Assembly (NCBI GenBank): GCA_944327085.1
Contig: CALVGG010000003.1
Location: 198,688-262,687, forward strand
Direction of reading: 5' to 3'
Length of the DNA stretch: 64,000 nt
From: an uncultured Elusimicrobiales bacterium
GTDB taxonomy: Bacteria > Elusimicrobiota > Elusimicrobia > Elusimicrobiales > Elusimicrobiaceae
Position numbers and translations under genes: made by a program. Under the pieces are notes generated by a model that was not told where the DNA came from, made no database searches, and saw only the letters and a list, made by a program, of their open reading frames with translations. Shown here one piece after another: positions 24,519 through 32,831 of this stretch (its first letter is position 1; every line of letters begins with the position of its first letter).

Positions 24519-24542
24519 TTCTAGCTGTAAAAAGGAGGGGTT

Positions 24543-24866
24543 ATGAGCGACAGATGTGATTGTGCAGGAGCAAGTTTGGCTTCTTTCTTACTGGGGGCTG
24601 TGGTAGGTGCGGCATTGGGCGTGATGTTTGCCCCCGCCAAAGGCGAAACCACCCGCCGCAGAATTAAAAACTGGGCCGATGAAGAATACGAAGAACAAAA
24701 AGAAAAAATTGCCGACACGGCAGCCGAACTGAAAGAAAAGCTTACCAAACACGCCAATGAAGTAAAAGAAAAATTGACCGAGGAAGCCAAAGACGTGAAA
24801 GATAAGCTGACCAAAGAGTTCAACAAACGCAAAGAAGAATTAACCGAAAAATTTAAAAAAGACTAA
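24543..24866 (+). CDS. YtxH domain-containing protein
   Basis: 107 residues. An N-terminal hydrophobic helix with the YtxH/gas-vesicle-like signature (SFLLGAVVGAALGVMFAPAK GET) is followed by TRRRIKNWADE and a long charged helix made of imperfect 11-residue repeats (KEKLTKHANEV, KEKLTEEAKDV, KDKLTKEFNKR), a likely amphipathic coiled coil. It resembles small stress-associated membrane proteins. A strong AAGGAGGGG ribosome site implies high expression, and the upstream palindrome suggests specific control. Confidence 0.85.
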   Translation: MSDRCDCAGASLASFLLGAVVGAALGVMFAPAKGETTRRRIKNWADEEYEEQKEKIADTAAELKEKLTKHANEVKEKLTEEAKDVKDKLTKEFNKRKEELTEKFKKD

Positions 24867-24881
24867 TCTTCTTTTCCCACA

Positions 24882-24910
24882 CCCCCGCTTAACAGCGGGG
24901 GTTATTTTTT
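24882..24910 (+). terminator. Intrinsic terminator of the YtxH gene
   Basis: CCCCCGC pairs with GCGGGGG over 6 nt, followed by TTATTTTTT. Confidence 0.85.
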
Positions 24911-24976
24911 AAGCCCCTTGCGCAGACGCCCCGGTGCGTCCTGCCAATTAAATACAGGCCTTTACAATTTTAAACC

Positions 24977-25009
24977 AAAACACCCCGCTTGTATTAAGCG
25001 GGGTGTTTT
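24977..25009 (-). terminator. Intrinsic terminator of the GH3-like gene
   Basis: Perfect 14-bp stem (24977-24990 with 24996-25009); its AAAA/TTTT ends give it use on both strands. Confidence 0.85.
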
Positions 25010-25026
25010 ACAAAACGCACACACAA

Positions 25027-25971
25027 TTATTTTTTATTGCAAAAATCTTTTGCCAAGGCAAAAGCTTCTTTCACGTCAATGGCCGACTGAGCAGAAACTT
25101 TGCTGATGGCCATTTCGTGATTGGAAATGGAGTGGATAATTTCGTCCACCAAGAAACCTTTGTTTACTTCTTTTTCTATGGCTTCTATAACGGCAAACGG
25201 GTCCGCCGGGGCCAAAATATTTTCCACCCCGCAGTGCAGCATTTTTAATGCGGCAGCCGCTTCATAACGCACGTATGCCTTCCACAGCGGAAAGCTGAGA
25301 ATGCAGCCTTTGTAATTTAAACGCTTTTTTAATAAACCGCGCAAAATTTTGTCAGACAGCATGGCCTGGTTTTCCCCGTCAATATTGGGGAAGGTCATGT
25401 CGGACGGCATAATGGCGTCCGCCCGGCGGAACAAACTTTTATAAGGCATAAATTCGGCGTCTTCCATTTGGGATAAAGTTTTTAATACGCCGCTTACCCC
25501 GGGGAAATATTTAATGCAGTTTAGCGCACCCCCGTTGGAAAGGCCGGCCACAAAATCCCCCGCCAGGCGGGTTACGCAGGAAGGGACTTCGCAAAATGCG
25601 GGAGAAGAATACCCCAAATCCACCACCGGGCACAGCAGCCAGTCTATCCCCAAACTGCGCGCCTGTAAGGCAAGCACATTGCCTTTTTTATATGCCCCTT
25701 CGGCCGAGGCACACTGCCCCAAAGACAGGTTGGACGGCAAGGCCGGGGCATCGGTAACCACCTCGGTCAAGTCTTCGTTGATATCGGCGCAAATAAGCAG
25801 GTGGTTGTAAGGGGAAACTTCCTGCATTTGTTGCGTAAACGCCCGCGTTTGTTCGGCCGTTCCGCCATACACGCAAAACCCGCCCACCCCCATACGCGCC
25901 AATTGCTTAGCGGTGGGAATGTCGCTCTCTCCAAACCAAAAACCGGGGAAAACAATGCGGGCTATTTTCAT
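25027..25971 (-). CDS. Glycoside hydrolase family 3 N-terminal-like protein, catalytic residues missing
   Basis: 314 residues with the NagZ-like barrel: GVGGFCVYGGTAEQ, LLICADINED, IDWLLCPVVDLGYS, ADAIMPSDMTFPNIDG and a C-terminal GVENILAPADP. In active family 3 N-acetylglucosaminidases the loop KHFPGHGD carries the catalytic His; here it reads KYFPGVSG. The nucleophile loop normally ends SDDL; here it reads LSFPLWKA, with no Asp. It is therefore probably not a hydrolase and may bind sugar or peptidoglycan fragments. No signal peptide is seen. GGAGC precedes the ATG. Ten bp separate it from the neighbouring hydrolase-like gene. Confidence 0.75.
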   Translation of the reverse strand: MKIARIVFPGFWFGESDIPTAKQLARMGVGGFCVYGGTAEQTRAFTQQMQEVSPYNHLLICADINEDLTEVVTDAPALPSNLSLGQCASAEGAYKKGNVLALQARSLGIDWLLCPVVDLGYSSPAFCEVPSCVTRLAGDFVAGLSNGGALNCIKYFPGVSGVLKTLSQMEDAEFMPYKSLFRRADAIMPSDMTFPNIDGENQAMLSDKILRGLLKKRLNYKGCILSFPLWKAYVRYEAAAALKMLHCGVENILAPADPFAVIEAIEKEVNKGFLVDEIIHSISNHEMAISKVSAQSAIDVKEAFALAKDFCNKK

Positions 25972-25981
25972 GCGTGCTCCG

Positions 25982-26848
25982 TTACTCTAATACTGAGGGG
26001 ACTAAAGCTTCTTCCGTAGCGGAAGGCCCAACCAAAAACACCCCGCCGGGAACTGTTTCTTCTGCGGTTTCCGGCACAACATCGGGTTTTATTTCCGGGC
26101 GGGCAGGAATTTCCAGCCATTGCAATACGGACGGAATTAAGTATTTGTCCAACATTTCGTGGGACATTAAATCATACGCCGTTAAAAACGTAAGGGTGCC
26201 TTCTTTACCGGCGTTTTCTGCCGTCAAATACGCCACATTGCGTATTACACTGGCTTCCAAAAAAGTTTTTTTATCATCGGCCGAGGCGGCAATTAATACA
26301 TTGCCCTTATATAAGCGCATAGCGGGAATGGTAAGCACATCGCGCGTGTTGGCGGTGGGCGTAATTAAAGCCAAGGAGCCGATATCCGGCGTGAGCGTAA
26401 CGCTTTTGGCAGCCACGTTTGCGCCTAAACCGGCACCCAACAAAACCATATCTTGCGGCTCCACCCCTTTTTTTTGCAGGAAGGAAACGGCCGCGTCCAC
26501 ATCACGCGGCATTTTGTTAAATTCATTATCTAAGCCTTCACGGGAAAAATCGGTATATTGGCCCTGATTAATGCTTTGGCCGTGGCCGCGCAAATCCAGC
26601 ACTACATAACCGAAACCGGCACGCTCCAAAGAAGCGGCAAATTTGGTAAAAGCCGTTTTGTCTTTGCCTAAATCGTGCAGTAAAATAACAGTGCGGGTTT
26701 GTTCCTGCGGGGCTTTGTATATGGCGGAAAGAGCCCACCCGTCAGACGTGTTTAATGTAACGGCCTGGCCGGCAATTTCCGCGGAAGATAACGGCAGGGA
26801 CCCCAAAACCGCCAAGGCCCCCGCCAACAAAAAAGGCTTCACTTTCAT
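25982..26848 (-). CDS. Exported alpha/beta hydrolase-fold protein lacking the Ser nucleophile
   Basis: 288 residues from ATG 26848, 1 nt after the ndk stop. It has a signal peptide (MKVKPFLLAGALAVLGSLPL, cut near LSSAEI). The fold shows TVILLHDLGKDK (oxyanion region), FGYVVLDLRGHGQS and NVLIAASADDKK (acid Asp loop). The nucleophile elbow, normally G-x-S-x-G, reads LLGAGLGANVA with Gly at the Ser position (codon GGT). Unless another residue serves, it should be inactive as an esterase or peptidase. The C-terminus is Pro/Glu-rich. It probably shares the ndk transcript. Confidence 0.8.
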   Translation of the reverse strand: MKVKPFLLAGALAVLGSLPLSSAEIAGQAVTLNTSDGWALSAIYKAPQEQTRTVILLHDLGKDKTAFTKFAASLERAGFGYVVLDLRGHGQSINQGQYTDFSREGLDNEFNKMPRDVDAAVSFLQKKGVEPQDMVLLGAGLGANVAAKSVTLTPDIGSLALITPTANTRDVLTIPAMRLYKGNVLIAASADDKKTFLEASVIRNVAYLTAENAGKEGTLTFLTAYDLMSHEMLDKYLIPSVLQWLEIPARPEIKPDVVPETAEETVPGGVFLVGPSATEEALVPSVLE

Positions 26849-26849
26849 G

Positions 26850-27299
26850 CTATCTGTCCAAAACCTCTTCGGGTTTAAACCAAAGCGCAATTTCCTTTTC
26901 GGCATCTTCCGGAGAGCCGGACGCGTGCACACAGTTTTGCATTACATCCCCGATAAAGCGCCCAAAGCTGCCGCGGATGGTCCACGGGGCGGCCTTTTCC
27001 GGGTTGGTGCTGCCGATTTCCTGGCGCACTTTGGCAATGGCGTTTTCGCCCTGGAAAACGAAGGCATAAATTTTATGGTTGGGCACATTGTTAAATTCAC
27101 CCATCATATATTGAATGACTTCTTCTAAAAAGGGTTTGCCTTCCAGGTTTTTATAATGGGCCCGGGCCAGCTCTTCCGTTAAAGAAACCACTTTTGCCCC
27201 GGTCATTTGCAGGCCGAGGTGATCCAACCGGTCCAAGATCAGACCGCTGATGCGTTTTTCAATGGCATCAGGTTTAATAAGTACGAGTGTGCGTTCCAT
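26850..27299 (-). CDS. ndk: Nucleoside diphosphate kinase
   Basis: 149 residues. It transfers phosphate between nucleoside tri- and diphosphates through a phosphohistidine. It begins MERTLVLIKPDAIEK; further marks are TIRGSFGRFIGDVMQNCVHA with the active His in NCVHASGSPEDAEKE. The usual family start is at 27299, but an in-frame ATG at 27308 (adding MRY) lies only 8 nt from the -10 hexamer. Transcription should begin at about 27310, so either start would be read from an almost leaderless mRNA without a Shine-Dalgarno. Confidence 0.96.
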   Translation of the reverse strand: MERTLVLIKPDAIEKRISGLILDRLDHLGLQMTGAKVVSLTEELARAHYKNLEGKPFLEEVIQYMMGEFNNVPNHKIYAFVFQGENAIAKVRQEIGSTNPEKAAPWTIRGSFGRFIGDVMQNCVHASGSPEDAEKEIALWFKPEEVLDR

Positions 27300-27316
27300 A
27301 TATCTCATATTTAAAC

Positions 27317-27344
27317 ATTATACCAATATAAAAGCTTAAGTCAA
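27317..27344 (-). promoter_or_regulatory. Near-consensus promoter of ndk
   Basis: On the minus strand TTGACT (27344-27339), 16-nt spacer, TATAAT (27322-27317). The predicted start of transcription, about 27310, is 2 nt from the first in-frame ATG. Confidence 0.8.
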
Positions 27345-27379
27345 CGCCCAAGAGGTACCCCTTTTGCGGCGTATATTGC

Positions 27380-27385
27380 TATAAT
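27380..27385 (+). promoter_or_regulatory. -10 element of the Gfo/Idh-lpxB operon
   Basis: TATAAT 24 nt before the ATG at 27410, leaving room for a leader with the GCGAGGT ribosome site. No clear -35. Confidence 0.55.
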
Positions 27386-27409
27386 AGAGAATAAGAAAGC
27401 GAGGTCCCT

Positions 27410-28477
27410 ATGGCACAAGAAAAAACAATCCGCTTTGGGGTTTTGGGCGCCGGGAAAATAGGCGCCTTGCACACGCGCGCCCTGGCAGGTCTCAAACAGG
27501 CCGGCATATCCCTGGTAGGCGTGTGCGACCCGGACCTGATGCGCGCCCAAAAACTGGCGTGGGAAAACAACTGCACGCCCTATTCCAAGCCGGAAGCACT
27601 TATCCCGCAGGTGGACGCCGTTATTATTGCCGCACCCACCCAGCTGCATCACCGGTTGGGCATGTACTGCCTGGAAAACGGCCTGCACACTTTGGTGGAA
27701 AAACCCATTGCCGCCAGCCTGGAAGAAGCGCGCGATTTAATCCGCCTGGCCAAACGCAAAGAACTGGTGTTGCAAGTGGGGCATGTGGAACGCTTTAACC
27801 CGGCCGTAGTGCAAGCCAACAAATTTATTAAAGACCCCCGCTTTATTACCATTAACCGCCAAGGCCCGTATGACCCGCGCATGGCAAACCTCAGTGTGGT
27901 GCTGGACTTAATGATTCATGATCTTGACCTTTTGCTTACGCTGGTACCCAGCGAAGTGGTTTCCATAGACGCTATCGGCTTAAGCGTATTTTCCGCCCAT
28001 GATGACATTGCCAACGTGCGCTTGCGCTTTGCCAACGGCGCCGTGGCCGATGTTACCGCCAGCCGCGCCAGCTTTGAACGCGCCCGCTATATGCACCTGT
28101 TTCAAAAAGACGGGTATGTATCTGTGGACTTTATGAACGCGCGCGTAAAAATTTACAAAAAAGAAAAACCCGTTATAGAAAATATGCAGGATATTACCGT
28201 GCAATACCCCAAAGTGGAAAAGCAAATGCCCCTTACGGCGCAATTGCTGCATTTTATAGACTGCATACGCACCAATAAAACGTCTGCCCCCAGCGGGGAA
28301 AAGGGCTCCCGGGCACTGGAACTGGCGCTAAAAATTACGGAACAAATACAACGTTTTGATATCCCCAAAACCACCCACTTGCATACGCCTAAGCCTTTTC
28401 AAATGGTAAGCAATGTGGCCAGGGCCGCCCAAATTATGCTAGACGAAACCCTCGGCAATATAAAAAGGGAAGATTAA
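27410..28477 (+). CDS. Gfo/Idh/MocA family oxidoreductase
   Basis: 355 residues. A Rossmann NAD(P) site opens the protein (IRFGVLGAGKIGALHTRAL), followed by VDAVIIAAPTQLHH and the family's EKPIA lysine motif (TLVEKPIAASLEEA); VLQVGHVERFNP and LMIHDLDLLL are typical of the C-terminal domain. It oxidises or reduces a sugar. Its position 2 nt before lpxB matches a recurrent arrangement in which such a protein (GnnA type, UDP-GlcNAc 3-dehydrogenase) works in lipid A precursor synthesis. That specific role is inference. Confidence 0.88.
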   Translation: MAQEKTIRFGVLGAGKIGALHTRALAGLKQAGISLVGVCDPDLMRAQKLAWENNCTPYSKPEALIPQVDAVIIAAPTQLHHRLGMYCLENGLHTLVEKPIAASLEEARDLIRLAKRKELVLQVGHVERFNPAVVQANKFIKDPRFITINRQGPYDPRMANLSVVLDLMIHDLDLLLTLVPSEVVSIDAIGLSVFSAHDDIANVRLRFANGAVADVTASRASFERARYMHLFQKDGYVSVDFMNARVKIYKKEKPVIENMQDITVQYPKVEKQMPLTAQLLHFIDCIRTNKTSAPSGEKGSRALELALKITEQIQRFDIPKTTHLHTPKPFQMVSNVARAAQIMLDETLGNIKRED

Positions 28478-28479
28478 TT

Positions 28480-29634
28480 ATGACCATTACCCCCATCACT
28501 AAAAACATATTAATCATAGCCGGGGACGTATCCGGCGATTTGCACGCCTCTAACTTAATTAAAGCCTTAAAAACGCAAGACCCGGAAGTGAAAATTACCG
28601 CCATAGGCGGGGAACTGATGGAAAAAGAGGCGGACGTATTCCTTTTTAATTTGGCACGCCAAGGAGCCAGCGGTTTTGTGGAGCCGCTTAAAAAAATGCC
28701 CATGTGGATAAAACTCCTTTCCATGATACGCCAATATATGGAAACCCAAAACCCCATTGCCTTGATTGCGGTGGATTTTTACGGCTTTAACCACCAGGTG
28801 CTGGGCCTGGCGGCACACCGCCATATCCCGGCGTATTATTATGTTACCCCGCAGGTATGGGCCAGCCGCCAATACCGCGCCAAACGTTTGGCGGCACTTA
28901 CGCGCAAAATGTTTGTTATTTACCCGTTTGAGCCGGCCTTCCACCAAAAATTCGGCGGGCGCGCCGTCTTTTTGGGCAACCCGCTTTTAGACATTATGCC
29001 GGATGCCCCGGCCAAAACTTACACCCATATACAAGATTCCAAAAACCACCCCTGGAAACTGGGCCTGCTGCCCGGCAGCCGCATGGGTGAAATCACCCGT
29101 TTAACCCCCGTTTTTTATCAAACCTTTAAAAAAGTATTAAAATCTTTCCCCAAAACCGAAGCGTATTTATTTGCGCTTCCTTCTATGCCGGACAGCGTAT
29201 TTTTAAATTTGTTAGGGGAAAAACCGCACGCCAATTTTCATATCGTGCGTGACGAGCACTACGCCCTGCGCGCACAAATGGATTACCTGCTTTGCTGCTC
29301 CGGCACGGCCACGCTGGAAAGCGCACTGTTGGGCGTGCCGATGTTAGTGGCGTATAAACTTTCCTGGCCAACGTATAAAATAGCTAAAATGGTAATTAAG
29401 GTAAATTATATTTCCTTAGTTAATTTACTGGCCAAAGAAAAACCGCTGGTAAAAGAATTTATCCAACAGGATGCCAACGCCCAAGCCCTGGCGGCAGAAA
29501 CAACGGCTATGTTTCAAAACCCGCAGCGGCTGGAAGATATGCATAAAAAACTGCTGGAACTGCGCGCCTCTTTAGGGGAAAAGGGTGTAGCCCAAAGGGC
29601 CGCGGCCGATATTTTGCTGGATTTAAAGAAATAA
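28480..29634 (+). CDS. lpxB: Lipid-A-disaccharide synthase
   Basis: 384 residues. It joins UDP-diacylglucosamine and lipid X to make the lipid A disaccharide at the inner membrane. Marks: LIIAGDVSGDLHASNLI at the N-terminus, IALIAVDFYGFNHQV, YYYVTPQVWASRQYR, LGLLPGSRMGEI and LLCCSGTATLESALLGVPM. It shows that the organism makes a lipid A-type outer membrane. It lies 2 nt after the Gfo/Idh gene and 1 nt before rel. Confidence 0.95.
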   Translation: MTITPITKNILIIAGDVSGDLHASNLIKALKTQDPEVKITAIGGELMEKEADVFLFNLARQGASGFVEPLKKMPMWIKLLSMIRQYMETQNPIALIAVDFYGFNHQVLGLAAHRHIPAYYYVTPQVWASRQYRAKRLAALTRKMFVIYPFEPAFHQKFGGRAVFLGNPLLDIMPDAPAKTYTHIQDSKNHPWKLGLLPGSRMGEITRLTPVFYQTFKKVLKSFPKTEAYLFALPSMPDSVFLNLLGEKPHANFHIVRDEHYALRAQMDYLLCCSGTATLESALLGVPMLVAYKLSWPTYKIAKMVIKVNYISLVNLLAKEKPLVKEFIQQDANAQALAAETTAMFQNPQRLEDMHKKLLELRASLGEKGVAQRAAADILLDLKK

Positions 29635-29635
29635 T

Positions 29636-31078
29636 ATGGATTTACAAGCGCTTTTAAATAAATTTAAAGAATACAACCCCAACAGCTCTGGCGATTTAAT
29701 TGCCAAAGCGTACCATTTTGCCCAAAAAGCGCACGAACACCAAAAACGCGAAAGCGGGGAGCCGTATTTTACCCACTGTTACCACGTGGCCGATATTTTG
29801 CTGGATTTTAAAATGGACGAAGACACCATCTGCGCCGGCCTGCTGCACGACACGGTGGAAGATACCGATGTTACCCTGGAAGATTTAAAGCGTGAATTTA
29901 ACAAACAGGTTGCCCACATGGTGCAGGGCGTTACCAAAATAAGTGATTTGAAATTTTCCTCTACAGACGAAGAAACCGTGGAAAACTGGCGCAAAATGCT
30001 TATTGCCGTGGCCGAAGACGTACGCGTTATTTTAATTAAACTGGCGGACCGTACCCACAATATGCGCACCATGGACGTAATGCCCCCCGAAAAACAAAAA
30101 TTTAAAGCCTATGAAACCTTAACCCTTTACGCCCCTTTAGCCCAGCGCCTGGGTATGTTTACCATCAAGACCGATTTGGAAGACCTGTCCTTTAAATACC
30201 TTTATCCGCAGGAATACAACAATTTAAAACAACAGGTGGAAGCCCGCACCGCAGACCGGCAAGCCGCGCTGGACGCATTTAAAAAGCAATTGGAACCGGC
30301 CTTGCAGGAGGAACATTTGGAATACCGCCTGCTTTCCCGCGCCAAAAATTATTATTCCATTTACCGCAAAATGCAAAAACACCAGTGTTCCTTTCAGGAG
30401 ATACAAGACTCCCTGGGTGTACGCATTATCACCAAAACGGTGCAGGATTGTTACAAAGCGTTGGGGATTGTACACTCCCGCTTTAAACCCATTGCCGGTA
30501 CGTTTACCGATTATATTGCCACCCCCAAAGCCAATATGTACCAAAGCATACACACCACGGTGCTGGGCCCCACGGGGGACATTGTGGAACTGCAAATACG
30601 TACCGAAGACATGCACCGCACGTGCGAGTACGGTATCGCCGCGCACTGGCGCTATAAAATGGGCAACGTAAAACAGGATAAAAACTTTGACGAAAAAATT
30701 AACTGGATACGCCAATGGGTGGAATGGCAGCGGGACTTAACCGCCCCGCGGGAATTTTTGGAAGGGTTTAAGACGGACGTTAACCTGCAGCAAATTTTTG
30801 TGTTTACGCCGCGGGCGGACGTAAAGTCTCTGCCGGAAGGCGCCACCCCGATAGATTTTGCCTACTCCATTCATACCGATATCGGCGACCATTACGTAGG
30901 CGCTATGGTAAACAAACGCATGGTGCGTATGGACTATGTTTTTAAAACCGGAGACGTGTGTGAAATCATCACCCGCAAAAACAGCGAGCCTAAACGCGAC
31001 TGGCTGGAATTTGCCCGCACGGCCGGCGCACGCAGCCATATTAAACGTTACCTGCGCAGCAAGGGGGTGGATATTTAA
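29636..31078 (+). CDS. rel: RelA/SpoT-family (p)ppGpp enzyme lacking the C-terminal regulatory region
   Basis: 480 residues. HD hydrolase domain (about 20-190; THCYHVADILLDF, AGLLHDTVEDTDV, LADRTHNMRT), synthetase domain (about 235-350; YYSIYRKMQKHQCSFQEIQD, PKANMYQSIHTTVLGP, VELQIRTEDMHR) and TGS domain (about 390-450; IFVFTPRADVKSLPEGATP). It should make and degrade (p)ppGpp. Bifunctional Rel proteins are usually about 720 residues or more; here the zinc-finger/helical and ACT regions that sense ribosome state are absent, the protein stopping about 30 residues after TGS. The stop overlaps the next ATG. Confidence 0.93.
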   Translation: MDLQALLNKFKEYNPNSSGDLIAKAYHFAQKAHEHQKRESGEPYFTHCYHVADILLDFKMDEDTICAGLLHDTVEDTDVTLEDLKREFNKQVAHMVQGVTKISDLKFSSTDEETVENWRKMLIAVAEDVRVILIKLADRTHNMRTMDVMPPEKQKFKAYETLTLYAPLAQRLGMFTIKTDLEDLSFKYLYPQEYNNLKQQVEARTADRQAALDAFKKQLEPALQEEHLEYRLLSRAKNYYSIYRKMQKHQCSFQEIQDSLGVRIITKTVQDCYKALGIVHSRFKPIAGTFTDYIATPKANMYQSIHTTVLGPTGDIVELQIRTEDMHRTCEYGIAAHWRYKMGNVKQDKNFDEKINWIRQWVEWQRDLTAPREFLEGFKTDVNLQQIFVFTPRADVKSLPEGATPIDFAYSIHTDIGDHYVGAMVNKRMVRMDYVFKTGDVCEIITRKNSEPKRDWLEFARTAGARSHIKRYLRSKGVDI

Positions 31079-31383
31079 TGTTATTTTGTCCAAAATGTTC
31101 GCAGGAAATTGATGAGCGGGATAATTTTTGCCGCCGCTGCGGCCGCGCGTTAAAACCGGGAACGGGGTTTTGGTTTTCCCACTCCGGCATTATTTTGTTA
31201 ATGCTTGTATTGGGGCCGTTTGCGTTAATACCGGTATATCTTTCCAAAATGTTAAGCACCACGGCAAAAGCCGTTTATTGCGTGGTTATTACTCTCTTTA
31301 CCGTCTACCTGGGCTATGTTTGCTGGCAATTTTTTACCCTTGCCCAACAAATGTTAAGCACCACACTGCCCATGCCTTATTAA
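31078..31383 (+). CDS. Zinc-ribbon membrane protein
   Basis: 101 residues. It opens with a zinc ribbon, MLFCPKCSQEIDERDNFCRR then CGRAL (CxxC...CxxC), followed by two hydrophobic helices (IILLMLVLGPFALIPVYL and AVYCVVITLFTVYLGYVCW). The ATG shares its A with the rel stop (TAATG), so it is translated by coupling with rel. No named function; such small zinc-ribbon membrane proteins are common and mostly uncharacterised. Confidence 0.82.
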   Translation: MLFCPKCSQEIDERDNFCRRCGRALKPGTGFWFSHSGIILLMLVLGPFALIPVYLSKMLSTTAKAVYCVVITLFTVYLGYVCWQFFTLAQQMLSTTLPMPY

Positions 31384-31456
31384 AAAAAACCGCCCGCTCT
31401 ATAGATATTTTGTAAAATAAGTAGTACCCTTTTGATTAAAAATAAGGAGAAAACGA

Positions 31457-32773
31457 ATGAGTTCAGAAGTTGCTAACACTGCAAAGCTGGAAAAACAGCC
31501 CGCAGGCTTGTACCTCTGTTTCTTTGCGGAAATGTGGGAACGCTTCAGCTATTATGCTATGCGCGGCATTTTGGTGCTTTACCTTATTAAAGTGCTGGAA
31601 TTTTCCGAAAGCCACGCCAGCCGTTTTTACGGCGCCGTGACCAGCTTAATCTACTTGAGCCCCCTTATCGGCGGGTATATTGCCGACCGTTTCTGGGGCC
31701 AGCGCCGGGCTATCATCTGCGGCGGTATTTTGATTGCATTGGGGCAATTCTCCATTGCGGCGCATCCGTCTTTGATGTTCCTGTACATGGGCATTACCTT
31801 AATTGTATTGGGTAACGGCCTGTTTAAACCGAATATTTCCACCCTGGTAGGGGAACTGTATGAAAAGAATGACCCCCGCCGCGACGCCGGTTTTACCATT
31901 TTTTATATGGGTATTAACCTGGGTGCGTTTATCTGTAACTTTGTGGCCGGCACCTTGGCCGAAAAAGTGGGCTTCCACTGGGGCTTTGCCGCTGCAGGCG
32001 TAGGTATGGTATTGGGTTTAACCGTATTTGTATGGGGTAAAAAGAAATTCTTACAAGGCCAGGGCAAAAAACCCAAAAAATTAACCAAAGAAGAAAAACT
32101 GGCCCATCCCACTGCCCCGTTAACCACCGTGGAAAAACAGCGCATCGCCGTTATCTTCATTATGGCGTTTTTCAGCATTTTCTTCTGGTCCGCTTTTGAA
32201 CAGGCAGGGGCCTCCTTAACCATCTTTGCCGAGAAATTTACCGACCGCCACATCTTCGGTTGGGAAATGCCTACCTCTTGGTTTCAGAGCGTAAACCCGA
32301 TGTTCATCATCTTGTTTGCGCCTTTGTTCTCCAAATTATGGATTAAACTGGCCAAAAAAGGCTTGGAACCTTCCACCCCGGCCAAATTTACCTGGGCTTT
32401 TATGTCCTTGGCGTTTGGCTTCTTAATCTTGGTGGCGGCTTCTTACGTCATTCAAACCACCGGGGTTAAAGTGGGTATTTTCTGGCTTACGTTTGCCTAT
32501 ATGTTCCACACCATGGGCGAACTGTGCTTGTCCCCTGTGGGCTTGTCCTTGGTAACCAAATTGGCGCCTTTGCGCTTTGCCTCTTTGCTTATGGGCACTT
32601 GGTTCCTGGCAAACGCCGCTGCCAACTTTACCGCCGGTTTCTATTCCGGTTACTTTGGGCACATCAGCAATGTCCAATTCTTTGGTTGGTTAGTGGTTAT
32701 GCCGTTAATCGGCGGCGGTATTTTGATGCTGCTGCGCAAGAAGATCATCCAGTGGATGAACGGCGTGCAATAA
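31457..32773 (+). CDS. POT/PTR family peptide:proton symporter
   Basis: 438 residues with about 12 membrane segments. The POT hallmark ExxER is present as FAEMWERFSYYAMRGILVLY at residues about 24-43, with FTIFYMGINLGAF (PTR signature) near 150 and FEQAGASLTIFAEKF in the C-terminal half. It imports di- and tripeptides with protons across the inner membrane. It is shorter than many family members (about 480-500). AAGGAG precedes the ATG. It complements the peptide-binding lipoprotein at 2578. Confidence 0.93.
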   Translation: MSSEVANTAKLEKQPAGLYLCFFAEMWERFSYYAMRGILVLYLIKVLEFSESHASRFYGAVTSLIYLSPLIGGYIADRFWGQRRAIICGGILIALGQFSIAAHPSLMFLYMGITLIVLGNGLFKPNISTLVGELYEKNDPRRDAGFTIFYMGINLGAFICNFVAGTLAEKVGFHWGFAAAGVGMVLGLTVFVWGKKKFLQGQGKKPKKLTKEEKLAHPTAPLTTVEKQRIAVIFIMAFFSIFFWSAFEQAGASLTIFAEKFTDRHIFGWEMPTSWFQSVNPMFIILFAPLFSKLWIKLAKKGLEPSTPAKFTWAFMSLAFGFLILVAASYVIQTTGVKVGIFWLTFAYMFHTMGELCLSPVGLSLVTKLAPLRFASLLMGTWFLANAAANFTAGFYSGYFGHISNVQFFGWLVVMPLIGGGILMLLRKKIIQWMNGVQ

Positions 32774-32793
32774 AAACTCTGTTGCTGAACTTA

Positions 32794-32822
32794 AACCCCG
32801 CTTACAAAAGCGGGGTTTTTTA
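32794..32822 (+). terminator. Intrinsic terminator of the POT gene
   Basis: AACCCCGCTT pairs with AAGCGGGGTT over 6 nt, followed by T6. Confidence 0.85.
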
Positions 32823-32831
32823 TTCTCTATT

